From: Microvirga aerophila
GTDB lineage: Bacteria; Pseudomonadota; Alphaproteobacteria; Rhizobiales; Beijerinckiaceae
Assembly (NCBI RefSeq): GCF_003332305.1
Contig: NZ_QOIO01000008.1
Coordinates: 1 to 64,000, forward strand
Direction: 5' to 3'
Length of the DNA stretch: 64,000 bases
The notes under the pieces are model-generated. The model saw nothing but the letters and a program-made list of their open reading frames with translations, was not told where the DNA came from and ran no database searches. Below are positions 1 through 8,205 of the stretch, in pieces; the stretch's first letter is position 1; every line of letters begins with the position of its first letter. Both the position numbers and the translations under genes were made by a program.

Positions 1-81
1 GTCCAGACCGAGTCGCTGCAGAAGGATTACGGCGCATACGGCCACAAGCTCAAGAAGCACTTCAACCCGAACCAGCGGTAA
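1..81 (+). CDS. hmgA: Homogentisate 1,2-dioxygenase, C-terminal end only
   Basis: The first 26 codons run in frame to a TAA at 79-81; the gene starts outside the window. The tail, with LKKHFNPNQR, resembles the C-terminus of homogentisate dioxygenases as I remember it (human HGD has LKSHFTPNSR there). The gene lies 8 bases upstream of fahA, which acts two steps later in tyrosine degradation. HmgA opens the homogentisate ring to maleylacetoacetate. Only the tail is visible, so the call rests on this short match plus context. Confidence 0.65.
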   Translation, partial: VQTESLQKDYGAYGHKLKKHFNPNQR

Positions 82-89
82 GTGGGACG

Positions 90-1397
90 ATGGCTCAACT
101 CGATCAAACCCACGACCCGAAGCTGGAAAGCTGGGTGACATCTGCCAACGGTCATCTAGACTTCCCGATCCAGAACTTGCCGCTGGGGACCTTCAGTCCC
201 AGCGGCGGCTCCCCAAGAGGGGGAGTGGCCATCGGGGATCGGATCCTTGACCTTCCGGCTGCACTGGCCGCTCGTCTGTTCGAGGGAGAAAGCGCCGCGG
301 CCGCAGAGGCAGCCACTGGACCAGTGCTCAACTCTTTCCTGGCGCTTGGGACAAGCTCGCGGCAGGCTCTCCGCTCAAGGCTGTCTGAGCTGCTGGCCAC
401 GGGTAATCCGGAGCAGGGTAGGGTGGAGACATGCCTGCACGACGCGGCCAATTGCGCATTGCACCTGCCGGCCCACATCGGCGACTACACCGACTTCTAT
501 GTCGGCATTCACCATGCCACCAACATCGGCAAGCAGTTCCGGCCCGACAATCCTCTGCTGCTGAACTACAAGTACGTGCCGATCGGCTATCACGGACGGG
601 CGTCTTCGATCCGCCCATCCGGAACGCCTGTACGACGGCCAAAGGGGCAGGTGAAGCCACCCGACGCATCAACGCCGAGCTTCAGACCGAGCCAGCGGCT
701 TGATTACGAGCTGGAGCTTGGGATCTGGATCGGCCCTGGGAATGTTCTCGGCGAACCCATTTCCGCGAGCGAGGCCCCCGAGCACGTTGCAGGATACTGC
801 CTGCTGAATGATTGGTCGGCTCGGGACATCCAGGCGTGGGAATACCAGCCGCTCGGTCCGTTCCTGTCCAAGAACTTCGGCAGCACCATCTCAGCGTGGA
901 TCGTGACGCCAGAAGCCCTGGCGCCATTCCGGATCGCTCAGCCACCCCGGCCGGAGGGCGATCCCGCACCCCTGCCTTACCTGCTGGACGAGGCCGACCA
1001 ACGCGAAGGCGGACTCGACCTCGAACTGGAGGTCCTGCTCCTCACATCTGGCTTACGCGACAAAGGACTGCCGCCCCATCGGCTGGCTTTGTCCAATGCG
1101 AAAAACATGTATTGGACAGTCGCTCAGATGGTGGCGCATCACACCTGCAACGGCTGCAATCTCCAGCCAGGTGACTTCTTGGGGACGGGGACGATTTCAG
1201 GACCTGACGAAACGAGCTGTGGCAGCCTCCTGGAGGCAACGCTGGGTGGAAAGAATCCGATCGTCTTGGAGTCCGGAGAGGAGCGGCGCTACCTCGAGGA
1301 TGGGGACGAGGTCATTCTGCGGGCACGTGGCTACCGGGAAGGCTTTGCACCCATCGGGTTCGGCGAATGCCGGGCCGTGATCCTGCCGTCCCCATGA
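90..1397 (+). CDS. fahA: Fumarylacetoacetase
   Basis: A 435-residue protein, about the full length of the family. It hydrolyses fumarylacetoacetate to fumarate and acetoacetate, the last step of the homogentisate branch of Phe/Tyr degradation. Visible family motifs are DYTDFYVGIHHATNIG, which contains the catalytic histidine region, VPIGYHGRASSI, the metal-ligand stretch DYELELGIWIG, and LLNDWSARDIQAWEY with GPFLSKNFGSTIS. The ATG at 90 follows the hmgA stop by 8 bases, so the two are probably co-transcribed. Its stop overlaps the start of a decayed CoA-transferase gene that would have handled the acetoacetate product. Confidence 0.95.
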   Translation: MAQLDQTHDPKLESWVTSANGHLDFPIQNLPLGTFSPSGGSPRGGVAIGDRILDLPAALAARLFEGESAAAAEAATGPVLNSFLALGTSSRQALRSRLSELLATGNPEQGRVETCLHDAANCALHLPAHIGDYTDFYVGIHHATNIGKQFRPDNPLLLNYKYVPIGYHGRASSIRPSGTPVRRPKGQVKPPDASTPSFRPSQRLDYELELGIWIGPGNVLGEPISASEAPEHVAGYCLLNDWSARDIQAWEYQPLGPFLSKNFGSTISAWIVTPEALAPFRIAQPPRPEGDPAPLPYLLDEADQREGGLDLELEVLLLTSGLRDKGLPPHRLALSNAKNMYWTVAQMVAHHTCNGCNLQPGDFLGTGTISGPDETSCGSLLEATLGGKNPIVLESGEERRYLEDGDEVILRARGYREGFAPIGFGECRAVILPSP

Positions 1398-1655
1398 GAA
1401 ACGCCATCACGCCAGCGGTCGAGCTCGTGCCTAACGAAGCCTCCGTGATGGTAGGGGGCTTCATGGGTGCGGACTCGCCTCACCGCGTCATCAATGCTCT
1501 GGCCCACGGCGCGAAACCTGACGCTGATCGCCAGTGACACAGCAGGCACGCCGCGGTGTTGGGTGTTGGGGAACTGGTCGACGCTTGCTGTGTCGCTCCG
1601 GCCGTTGAAGTTGTCCCACTCCCTGCGCTCGCTACCACTCCTTGGCTACTAGCCA
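1394..1655 (+). pseudogene. 3-oxoacid (acetoacetate) CoA-transferase subunit A remnant, frameshifted
   Basis: An ATG at 1394, overlapping the fahA stop, opens a frame with VMVGGFMGADSPHRVINAL, closely resembling the glycine-rich N-terminus of AtoD/ScoA-type subunits. That frame stops at about 1537. The next conserved block, NLTLIASDTAGTP, continues in a different frame from about 1515, and VGELVDA in a third. Two frameshifts and loss of everything after about 90 residues make this a remnant. The intact enzyme would activate acetoacetate released by FahA to acetoacetyl-CoA, so the position fits the pathway. No subunit B is seen; the recombinase gene follows on the other strand. Confidence 0.75.
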
Positions 1656-1757
1656 AGCGGCAGGGAACTACACTCCTGGCGCGGAGCTGAACTAGCTAGA
1701 AGTTCTGGTCATTCCGGAAGAGCGTACATTCACAACGGAGTAGGGTGCGTTCCGACC

Positions 1758-3086
1758 CTATCGGGGCGCGGTTGTTATCGCAGCAACAATCCCTGCCCAT
1801 GTTTCGAGAGCTTCTGCCTTTTGCCTGAAATATGAAGCTCTGTTGTAGACCCCGGCGACGCCCCGTTTCGCGCCCGCGTGCCCCAAAAGTGCTTCCACGA
1901 CGTGGGGATCAATCCCTGCCTCATTGAGCCTTGTTGAAAGCGTGCGCCGGAAATCATGCAATCCCCACGGCGGAATGCTGTAGCTCGCAAGATCCTCTCC
2001 CTCTACGGAAGCGGGTGAGCCGGCAGTTTGGCGGAGATGCGCAATCCGAGCATCTAGCCGTGCTTTGCTTCGCGACCAACTGGAGTAACCTTCTTGCCCC
2101 TGACCAAACACAAGGTCGCGGGCCTCCCGTCGTGCAGGCAATTGCATAAGGGCAAGTCCCGAAAGTGGGACCTCATGTACAATGCCCGTCTTCGTTCGAC
2201 CTTCAGGTACGGAGATGGTTGAACCGTTTATTTCGCTCAACCGTAAGTTACCGATCTCGTCGCGTCGGCAACCTGTTAGCATTAGGAGGCGTACGATCCG
2301 ATCATAATCGTTGCCCGCTCCTGTAGCCTCCCAGATCAAGCATAACTCAATGTCGGTGAGAACCCGTGTTTTTGGCGCTTCGGGATTTTTTGGAACTAGT
2401 GCGGCCGGGTTCGTCTTTGCCAAGCCCGCCCGCATGCCCCAACTGAACAGGGCACTCAAAGTTGCAAGGGTTCGATTAGCCTGCACTGGGCCAGCAGTCG
2501 TCGTAAGCCGTTTGTGGAGCCGGTGGATCGTGGCTCGATCAATGATTGCTAGCGCCTCAGCATGAAGTGAGGATGCATACTTGTTAAGGTTTCGCCGGGT
2601 ATGATCGAGGGTGGAGCGTTTGGTATGCTGCTCTTGGTGGTCAAGATATGCCGCGATCAGATCGCTCACGCAAATGGCCTGCCGATCAGCCCTGCGTTTG
2701 GCGGCTGGATCATTGCCGATGGCTTTTTGCACAAGGTGTGAGCGGGCTGCTTCTCGGGCCTCCTCCGGAGCTAGAGCATTTACGTCCCCGAGCCCTATCC
2801 GCCGGCTTCGCCCTTGTGCATCTCGGTACTGGAGAAGCCATACGCGCTTGCCGCTGGCGTAAGCCCGCAGTCCCAAACCAGGGAGTTGGTCATCCCAATA
2901 GAATGTTTCGGATTTGCCGGCCGGACAGATCAGTCGGCGCAAGCTCGCCCTTGTAATGGAGATCGAAGCTGAAGAATGCTTGGCTGTTTGAGGACGCACC
3001 AATGATCTGGTGCCCTTAGGGAGGTCGTGTCCCGGAAGCACACCGGAAGCATCCGGAAGCACGTTGGAAGCAGCTTCTTGAACCAT
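1758..3086 (-). CDS. Tyrosine recombinase (phage/island integrase)
   Basis: A 442-residue site-specific recombinase of the P4-type integrase class. The N-terminal part (about residues 45-105, with YWDDQLPGLGLRAYASGKR) resembles the DUF4102 arm-binding domain. The catalytic domain shows TGCRRDEI (Arg near 274), HDFRRT (His 377, Arg 380), LLGH (400-403) and VYNRASY with the likely nucleophile Tyr 414. All key residues are present, so it may be active. The gene reads leftward, starting 122 bases from a tRNA-Pro 3' fragment, the usual arrangement for an integrase beside its attachment site. The N-terminal 40 residues are poorly conserved and the start could be further in. Confidence 0.9.
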   Translation of the reverse strand: MVQEAASNVLPDASGVLPGHDLPKGTRSLVRPQTAKHSSASISITRASLRRLICPAGKSETFYWDDQLPGLGLRAYASGKRVWLLQYRDAQGRSRRIGLGDVNALAPEEAREAARSHLVQKAIGNDPAAKRRADRQAICVSDLIAAYLDHQEQHTKRSTLDHTRRNLNKYASSLHAEALAIIDRATIHRLHKRLTTTAGPVQANRTLATLSALFSWGMRAGLAKTNPAALVPKNPEAPKTRVLTDIELCLIWEATGAGNDYDRIVRLLMLTGCRRDEIGNLRLSEINGSTISVPEGRTKTGIVHEVPLSGLALMQLPARREARDLVFGQGQEGYSSWSRSKARLDARIAHLRQTAGSPASVEGEDLASYSIPPWGLHDFRRTLSTRLNEAGIDPHVVEALLGHAGAKRGVAGVYNRASYFRQKAEALETWAGIVAAITTAPR

Positions 3087-3207
3087 TGAGAGCTCTTATA
3101 AAAACATGTGACTAGAGACCTACCGTATAATAGACTGAAAACACATGCAAATTAGACGCTTGCGATCATCTCTGATCACTTATGATCAGATGGAAGAATG
3201 CTGAGCC

Positions 3208-3257
3208 GTAGTCTGGGGGACTAGGGGTCGGAGGTTCAAATCCTCTCGCTCCGACCA
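3208..3257 (+). other. 3' fragment of tRNA-Pro(GGG): candidate island attachment site
   Basis: From the anticodon stem onward this is a good tRNA: anticodon loop with GGG at 3215-3217, T-loop TTCAAAT at 3235-3241 inside a 5-bp stem, acceptor 3' strand CGCTCCG, discriminator A and CCA ending at 3257. No matching 5' half (acceptor CGGAGCG and D-arm) lies upstream. A tRNA 3' end left alone beside an integrase is what insertion into a tRNA gene leaves at the far end of an island. As the fragment reads rightward, the intact tRNA should lie to the left, outside the window. Confidence 0.75.
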
Positions 3258-3493
3258 TTCATTTCAGAATTTCGTTTTAGTGATTGCGCCATCAGGGCGC
3301 GATTGGCCGGTGGGGGACAGCGTTGCCTCTGCGGCGCTATATGTGCTCGTCAAGACAACGAACCCAGATCCGTCCGGCCCGAGACGCATGAGGAATGCCT
3401 CGAAACGGCCCAGCTGAAACGCATTTCAGTTCCGAGAATTGATTCAATGGTAGCGGTCCTTGAGGCGACCGCGCGATCCTTGGAGGAGAACGG

Positions 3494-3817
3494 ATGCGTA
3501 CGCCTGGTTCGAGGTTTGCACTTGCGTTTGCCCTGGTGGCATTTCCGACGCTGGCATCGGCGGAAACCGGGGGCGCGGCCGCGGGAGCGGCGGCCGGAGG
3601 AGCCGCGGGAGCGGCTGTCGGAGGGCCTGTCGGCGCGGCGGTGGGCGCCGGTGTAGGCGGTGTCGTCGGCGGCGCAGCCTCGGGGCCCGACCGTCAGAAC
3701 GTCATCATCGAGCAGCGCGGCCCGGCGAGCACAGGCAGTGTTGGCTGCTCGACGAGCACAACACAGAAGACGGATGCCTTCGGCGATACGACGACGAAGC
3801 ATAAAACCGAGTGCTGA
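3494..3817 (+). CDS. Small exported glycine-zipper protein
   Basis: A 107-residue protein with a signal peptide (Arg-containing N-terminus, hydrophobic core FALAFALVAF, likely cut after TLASA). Residues 25-65 are almost only Gly, Ala and Val in a GxxxG-like zipper (GGPVGAAVGAGVGGVVGG). The tail is polar with two Cys residues. It resembles the other small secreted protein at 11551-11964 in the zipper but not in the tail. Function unknown; such zippers usually insert in or pack against membranes. Confidence 0.7.
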   Translation: MRTPGSRFALAFALVAFPTLASAETGGAAAGAAAGGAAGAAVGGPVGAAVGAGVGGVVGGAASGPDRQNVIIEQRGPASTGSVGCSTSTTQKTDAFGDTTTKHKTEC

Positions 3818-3840
3818 TACGCCTAAAAGTTTTTAGCGGA

Positions 3841-3863
3841 GCGGGCGTCCCCGGGGCGCCCGC
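3841..3863. terminator. GC-rich hairpin between convergent genes
   Basis: GCGGGCG at 3841-3847 pairs with CGCCCGC at 3857-3863, with further CCCC/GGGG pairing inside. It sits just after the glycine-zipper gene and overlaps the end of the convergent small gene, so it may end transcription from both sides. No strong T-run follows on the plus strand. Confidence 0.45.
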
Positions 3864-4031
3864 CTAAAGCTCGACAGGCGGAGCAAGGCGGAGCTCGAGC
3901 AGCTTCACCCAAACGTCGGCTTCCGAGCGCTTCACCTTCAGGCTGATTACGGAGACCGGCCAACCTTCTTTTGCGAGGGACACGAGCCTATGGGTGTCCT
4001 CGAGCGACCATTGAGGCCGGTAGGCTTTCAT
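3864..4031 (-). CDS. Small hypothetical protein with Myb/SANT-like helical look, 55 residues
   Basis: The minus strand encodes 55 residues from an ATG at 4031 to a TAG at 3864, preceded by a GGAGGGAAGACA ribosome-binding site. The sequence WSLEDTHRLVSLAKEGWPV followed by a second helix with KRSEADVWVKL has the spacing of a small helix-turn-helix or Myb-like fold, with Trp residues early and late. Good ribosome-binding site and coding bias make it likely real. It may be a small DNA-binding regulator, but that is inference. Confidence 0.6.
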   Translation of the reverse strand: MKAYRPQWSLEDTHRLVSLAKEGWPVSVISLKVKRSEADVWVKLLELRLAPPVEL

Positions 4032-4269
4032 TGTCTTCCCTCCGACGGTCGTAAGAAAAGTGGAACGCAGCCATTACAGGACAACGGCCGCGCCAATCCA
4101 ACAAGAATAGATATGTGGCGGCCAGCCGGGACAGCCAGAGTCTCGGCAAATCCTTCCGGCCCTTGCGTCCATGGCCCCTCGGGCGAGGAGCCCGAACCCG
4201 CGCTCGCTAGGTTCCACAGGGCGCTCTCCTGGTCAATTTGGACTGGTAATTGCAGGTGCTATTCCCTAT

Positions 4270-4590
4270 ATCAGAGGGGTCAGGTTCGCCTGACTATGAT
4301 CGTAGAGGCAGAGTGGAATAAGCGTTTAGGACGCGGGTTCAATTCCCGCCGCCTCCACCACGAACACATGGCGGTTGAGACCGGCTGGTGTGTTTCTGAT
4401 GGGGGCGACTTGGGTTCGACTGGGCGCGGTAAAGACTAGGCTGCGATTAGGCTGAGCTACGGCCTTGATAGTGCAAATTCACAAATGCCAACGACAACGT
4501 TGACATGGGTGCGGTGCGCCTCGCGGCGTAACCATCCGGGGCTCGGGAAAGCCTAGCAACAGAAACGGCACCTTCGGGTGCCGTTCCCAT
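4270..4590 (+). ncRNA. ssrA: tmRNA, circularly permuted two-piece form
   Basis: tmRNA rescues stalled ribosomes and tags the nascent protein. Here the acceptor piece comes first, with T-loop TTCAATT and acceptor CGCCTCC-A-CCA ending at 4360. After an intervening segment of about 40 bases the coding piece begins at 4401 with GGGGGCG, which pairs with the acceptor strand, followed by ACTTGGGTTCGACTGG, a typical tmRNA 5' end. The tag frame 4487-4531 encodes ANDNVDMGAVRLAA and a TAA; the ANDN start and LAA end fit alphaproteobacterial tags. The 5' end of the acceptor piece (about 4270) is estimated. A terminator follows. Confidence 0.93.
4564..4585 (+). terminator. Terminator of ssrA
   Basis: AACGGCACC, loop TTCG, GGTGCCGTT: a perfect 9-bp stem with a stable tetraloop immediately after the tmRNA coding piece. 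Confidence 0.8.
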
Positions 4591-4629
4591 TTCCGCTCCG
4601 TTCTGGAATTGCCTTACGACGCAAGAGAA

Positions 4630-4649
4630 AGCCCCGCCGGAGCGGGGCT
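4630..4649 (-). terminator. Terminator of the BA14K gene
   Basis: AGCCCCGC, CGGA, GCGGGGCT forms an 8-bp stem; read on the minus strand it is followed by TTTCTC. It lies 25 bases beyond the BA14K stop codon. Confidence 0.7.
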
Positions 4650-4674
4650 GTGTCTTCTGCCGTTTAGGCTGGCT

Positions 4675-5097
4675 TTATGGGTACGTGCAGACGTAGCGCA
4701 TGCCGTTAGTCGCCAGGAAGGTGCCGCTCGCGGGGTCGTACGAACGGTACTTTCGGGCGCAATAAGCGGCCACAGAAGGGCTAACCGTGCCCGGGGAAGG
4801 CGGAGGAACCGGCTCGGCCTGCGCCTGGCTGGCGATTGCGCCCGCGATCAACGCGCCCGCTGCGAGTCCGGCAACGCCTGCCGCAACTGCGGAGCCATTG
4901 TCCCGGCGGTAATAGCCCCCGTACGGCCGGTAACCATGTCGATAGTAACCGCGCCGGTAGTAGTATTGCGAATAGCTCTCGGACGGGTAAGCCCCCTCCA
5001 CCACTGGCAGCGGGCGGCTCTGAACCGTGTCTGCGCTGGCGGGCAGCGCCGAAGCAAGAGTGGCCGCTCCAAGCGCGACCGCAACGAACTTGCGCAT
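4675..5097 (-). CDS. BA14K family exported protein
   Basis: A 140-residue protein. The start MRKFVAVALGAATLASALP is chosen because it opens a clear signal peptide (cleaved near ASA) and has an AGGAGCC site before it; a longer frame upstream lacks this. The middle is Tyr/Gly/Arg-rich (YYYRRGYYRHGYRPYGGYY), then a hydrophobic Ala/Gly stretch that could span a membrane. The C-terminal block VAAYCARKYRSYDPASGTF and a final RYVC match the BA14K domain of Brucella and other Hyphomicrobiales, a lectin-like surface antigen. Role in this organism unknown. Confidence 0.88.
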   Translation of the reverse strand: MRKFVAVALGAATLASALPASADTVQSRPLPVVEGAYPSESYSQYYYRRGYYRHGYRPYGGYYRRDNGSAVAAGVAGLAAGALIAGAIASQAQAEPVPPPSPGTVSPSVAAYCARKYRSYDPASGTFLATNGMRYVCTYP

Positions 5098-5540
5098 TTC
5101 TGGCTCCTTGTTCTGCAGAAACGGTTGAGACCCAACCGATCGAAATGGCCGCGCCAATATAGCGCCTGTGGCCAAGGTTGCAAAAAATTTCACAATAGAG
5201 CGCAGTGGCGGAAAACCTAAAATATTCTCTATGTATTACTCTAGTTATAGAATTTTTAGTTGCAGATATTCTACGTAAAGTAAAGTTTATACGACCATGT
5301 ATGGGTTGTGTACCTGTATTGACGGGTTGCACGATCCTTAGTCGCTGAAGCGTTAGACTTGTTGGATTCATTAACTGTGGAGCCGTGCGAGCCTTGTGAA
5401 ACCACCGCCTTACAAGGCCGCTCGCATCATCGGCGCCATTACGGAAAGCAATAGTTTTCAAAGAATAGTTTCCACATCGGCCGTTCGTGTACTAATATAA
5501 TGTCGCAGCAGGATCTGACAGGAAAGGCACGCTGGGGGTT
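5098..5540. other. Intergenic, AT-rich, divergent promoter region
   Basis: These 443 bases separate two divergent genes. The part 5215-5300 is markedly AT-rich compared with the neighbourhood, as expected for promoters on both sides. I see no coding frame with a credible start and no RNA gene. Confidence 0.5.
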
Positions 5541-6050
5541 ATGCGTTACGGTAGGCGGTTCCGGCTCATTGTTGCGGCTCTGCTGGGCTGGGCGCTTCCA
5601 GTCCGCGCGTCCGAACCCCTGCCGCAGCCTACAGGCCCCGTTCTCCTGACGATCTCTGGAAGTATCGGGCAAACCAATGCCCCGGGTCAGGCGCGCTTTG
5701 ACAGAGAGATGCTGCACGCACTTGGCTCCGCGTCCTTGACGACAGGCTTTGTCGTGCTGGATCGGCCCCAGTTCTTCGAGGGAGTCCCATTGCGTACTGT
5801 CCTCGAGCGGGTCGAGGCCAAAGGCACCAAGATGACGGCCGTGGCCTTGAATGACTATGAGATTGTCATTCCCTTCGAAGACCTCAAGTTCGAACCATTG
5901 ATCGCCATGAAGGCTGACGGCCAGCCGTTGAAAATTCGAGGCAAGGAGCCCTTGTGGATCGTATACCCTCGCGACGACTACAAGGTTTTGCAGGACATAC
6001 GGTATGATTCCCGCTGGGTTTGGCAGTTGAACCGGTTACATATTGAGTAA
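5541..6050 (+). CDS. Molybdopterin-oxidoreductase-domain-like (sulfite-oxidase fold) exported protein
   Basis: A 169-residue protein with a signal peptide (LIVAALLGWALPVRA). The body resembles small proteins with the oxidoreductase molybdopterin-binding (SUOX) fold: an early LLTISG strand, VLDRPQFFEGVPLRTVLERV, DYEIVIPFEDL, and the end GKEPLWIVYPRD with SRWVWQLNRLHI. The full catalytic Cys loop of sulfite oxidase is not seen, so it probably binds a ligand rather than catalysing. The next gene, a sensor kinase, starts at or 1 base after its stop, so the exported protein probably supplies the signal for that kinase. Confidence 0.75.
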   Translation: MRYGRRFRLIVAALLGWALPVRASEPLPQPTGPVLLTISGSIGQTNAPGQARFDREMLHALGSASLTTGFVVLDRPQFFEGVPLRTVLERVEAKGTKMTAVALNDYEIVIPFEDLKFEPLIAMKADGQPLKIRGKEPLWIVYPRDDYKVLQDIRYDSRWVWQLNRLHIE

Positions 6051-6051
6051 G

Positions 6052-8192
6052 ATGAAGATCGGTCTGCAGAGCTACAAATCATCCCTGACCACCCTGGTGG
6101 TGATTGCAGGTTTAGCCGCATGCCTGATTTTCACGGTGGCGCGACTGCTCAATGTCGAGAGCGACCTCCGCACTGAAGACACGCACGTCAACCTTTGGCA
6201 GATCAGCCAGACCCAGTTCGAGGCCGCGCTCCTCTCTGAAAGCCTCGCTCGCTACGCGGCCCAGGACGCCTTCGAGAGCCCAGAGCAAACCCCTGTATTT
6301 CGGCTTGCGATCCTGATCAGCCGCCTGGGCGTCCTTTTCGAAGGGTCGGAGCAGGGGCGTTTCATCGAGCAGATCGGCATGATGGGGAGCCTGAAGCATG
6401 AATATCTCCAACTAACCTTAGCCGAACCTCTCGTCGTCGCCGGCCTTTCCCCTGAGGCGGCCTTACGGTTGCGCGCGCAAAGCCGCAGCCTCGCATCTGA
6501 GCTGCGGGACTTGGCCAACCGGGTCATGCTGATCAACCGGGAGCAGGGCGCCGCCACTCGCTCCATGTATCTGCGAGTGGTTTTCGAGAGTCTCGCCTTC
6601 ATCGCCGGCATCGTAGTTAGCGCGTCGTTCCTGCTGCTGCGCCTCTTCAGAGGCATGCAGGAGGCTAAACAGGCCAAGCGCCTCCTGCGTCAGGAGCAGG
6701 AGCTGTCGGATCTGGTGATCAACAACATCAGCAACCAGGGCATCGTCATCTTCGACGAGCGGCTGAACTGCCTTCTCTGGAATCCCGGCATGGAGGCTTT
6801 GCTGGGTTTGAAGCCGGACGACACGGTGGGGCACAACCTCGGACGGCTGGATCCCCTCTTCGCGAGAGCGGAGATCCTCCATTCATTGGCCCAGGCCATC
6901 GAGGGCACGAGTTCCGTCCTCGAAGACGACAGCCCGTCCTCCCGTGGTCAGGAGCGCTGCCTCGAGGTCAATTGTTTCCCCCTGAGCATGGCTGAGCGCA
7001 GGCTTGGCATCGCGTTCATACGAGACGTCACGGAACAATGGCTTGCCCGCAAACAGGCCGAGCGCCAGAACTTCGACCTGGAAATCAAGGTTTTGCAGCG
7101 TACAGCCGCCCTGCGCCAAGCCGAGCGCCGCCTGATCGCCGCCATCGAGACGGCCCTGGACGGCTTTGCGGCGTTTGACTGGAGCGGCAAGCTTCTGTTC
7201 GCCAACGAGCAGATCAGGGCCGCCGATCCGGTCGTTCTCTGGTGCCAGGAAGAGATGACCCTGGCGAGCTTCCTGCGCTGCTTTGCCATGTGCGAAGGCG
7301 CGGACGATCGCCTGCTTCAGGCGGATACAGCGTTCGACGAGATCGAGCTCGACCTTCTCATCAAGAAGGGTGTCTGGGCCCATCTGTCCGTGACGAAGGC
7401 TGATGGCGGCACGATCTTTGTCCGGTTGACCGATATTACGGGCTATAAGAAGGCGGCTCAGGCGCTTCAATCCGCTCTCGATCGCGAGCGGGAGACGACC
7501 AGCGCCTACCGCAGCTTCGTGTCGATGGTTTCCCACCAATTCCGCACGCCGCTGGCCATTCTGGATTCAAGCGCTCAAAGGATCCTGCGGCGAGGGCAGA
7601 ATCTCACCCATGACGAACTGGTCGGTCGCGTCCAACGAATTCGGAACGCCGCCTGACGCGTCTCGTGGAGAGCGTGCTCAACGCCGCAAAGCTCGATGCG
7701 GGACGGCTCGAGCTGAACCCGACCTCCTGCAGCCTCGTGGATCTCGTGGCGGAAATTTGCGACCGGCAGCGCGAGGTAAGCACCCATGCGGAGATTCGGC
7801 TCAATCTCCCAGACGGTCCGGTCCAGGTGTTTTGCGACAGCATCCTGATCGAGCAGGTCGTCATCAATCTCCTGTCGAACGCCGTGAAATATTCGGGGGA
7901 CAACCCTGTCGTTGAGGTCAAGATTTGGACCGAAGGCTCCCGGGCCTTTTGCTCGGTGCGAGACTGGGGAATCGGAATACCAGCCGATGAAATGTCGAAG
8001 ATCTTCGAGAGATTTTACCGCGCCCGCACGGCGACCGGAATTGCCGGAACGGGGATTGGCTTGAATTTCGCTCAGAAGATCATGCACTTGCATGGCGGCG
8101 AGATTCAGGTTGAGAGTTACGAAGCCGCGGGGTCTCTCTTCACTTTTGACTTGCCGATCTCGAATGTCGACCAAGCCCAGCAGGCTGCATGA
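6052..8192 (+). pseudogene. Membrane hybrid-PAS sensor histidine kinase, interrupted by a frameshift
   Basis: The first frame runs to a TGA at 7654-7656. It has a transmembrane segment near residues 12-32, a periplasmic helical sensor, a second transmembrane segment near 185-205, PAS-like domains, a coiled linker and the HisKA motif MVSHQFRTPLAIL with the phospho-accepting His. The rest of the dimerisation helix (LTRLVESVLNAAKLDAGRLEL) and the ATPase domain, with the N-box NLLSNAVKYS, the G1 box DWGIGIP and GTGIGLNF, continue in another frame to 8192. Restoring one base near 7650 joins them. A TTG start at 6043 is also possible. The response regulator follows. Confidence 0.85.
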
Positions 8193-8205
8193 GTGGCTCA
8201 ACACG

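Noticed and set aside
4609..5220. 203-codon plus-strand frame
   Set aside because: Antisense to the BA14K gene; no start signal and no conserved motif.
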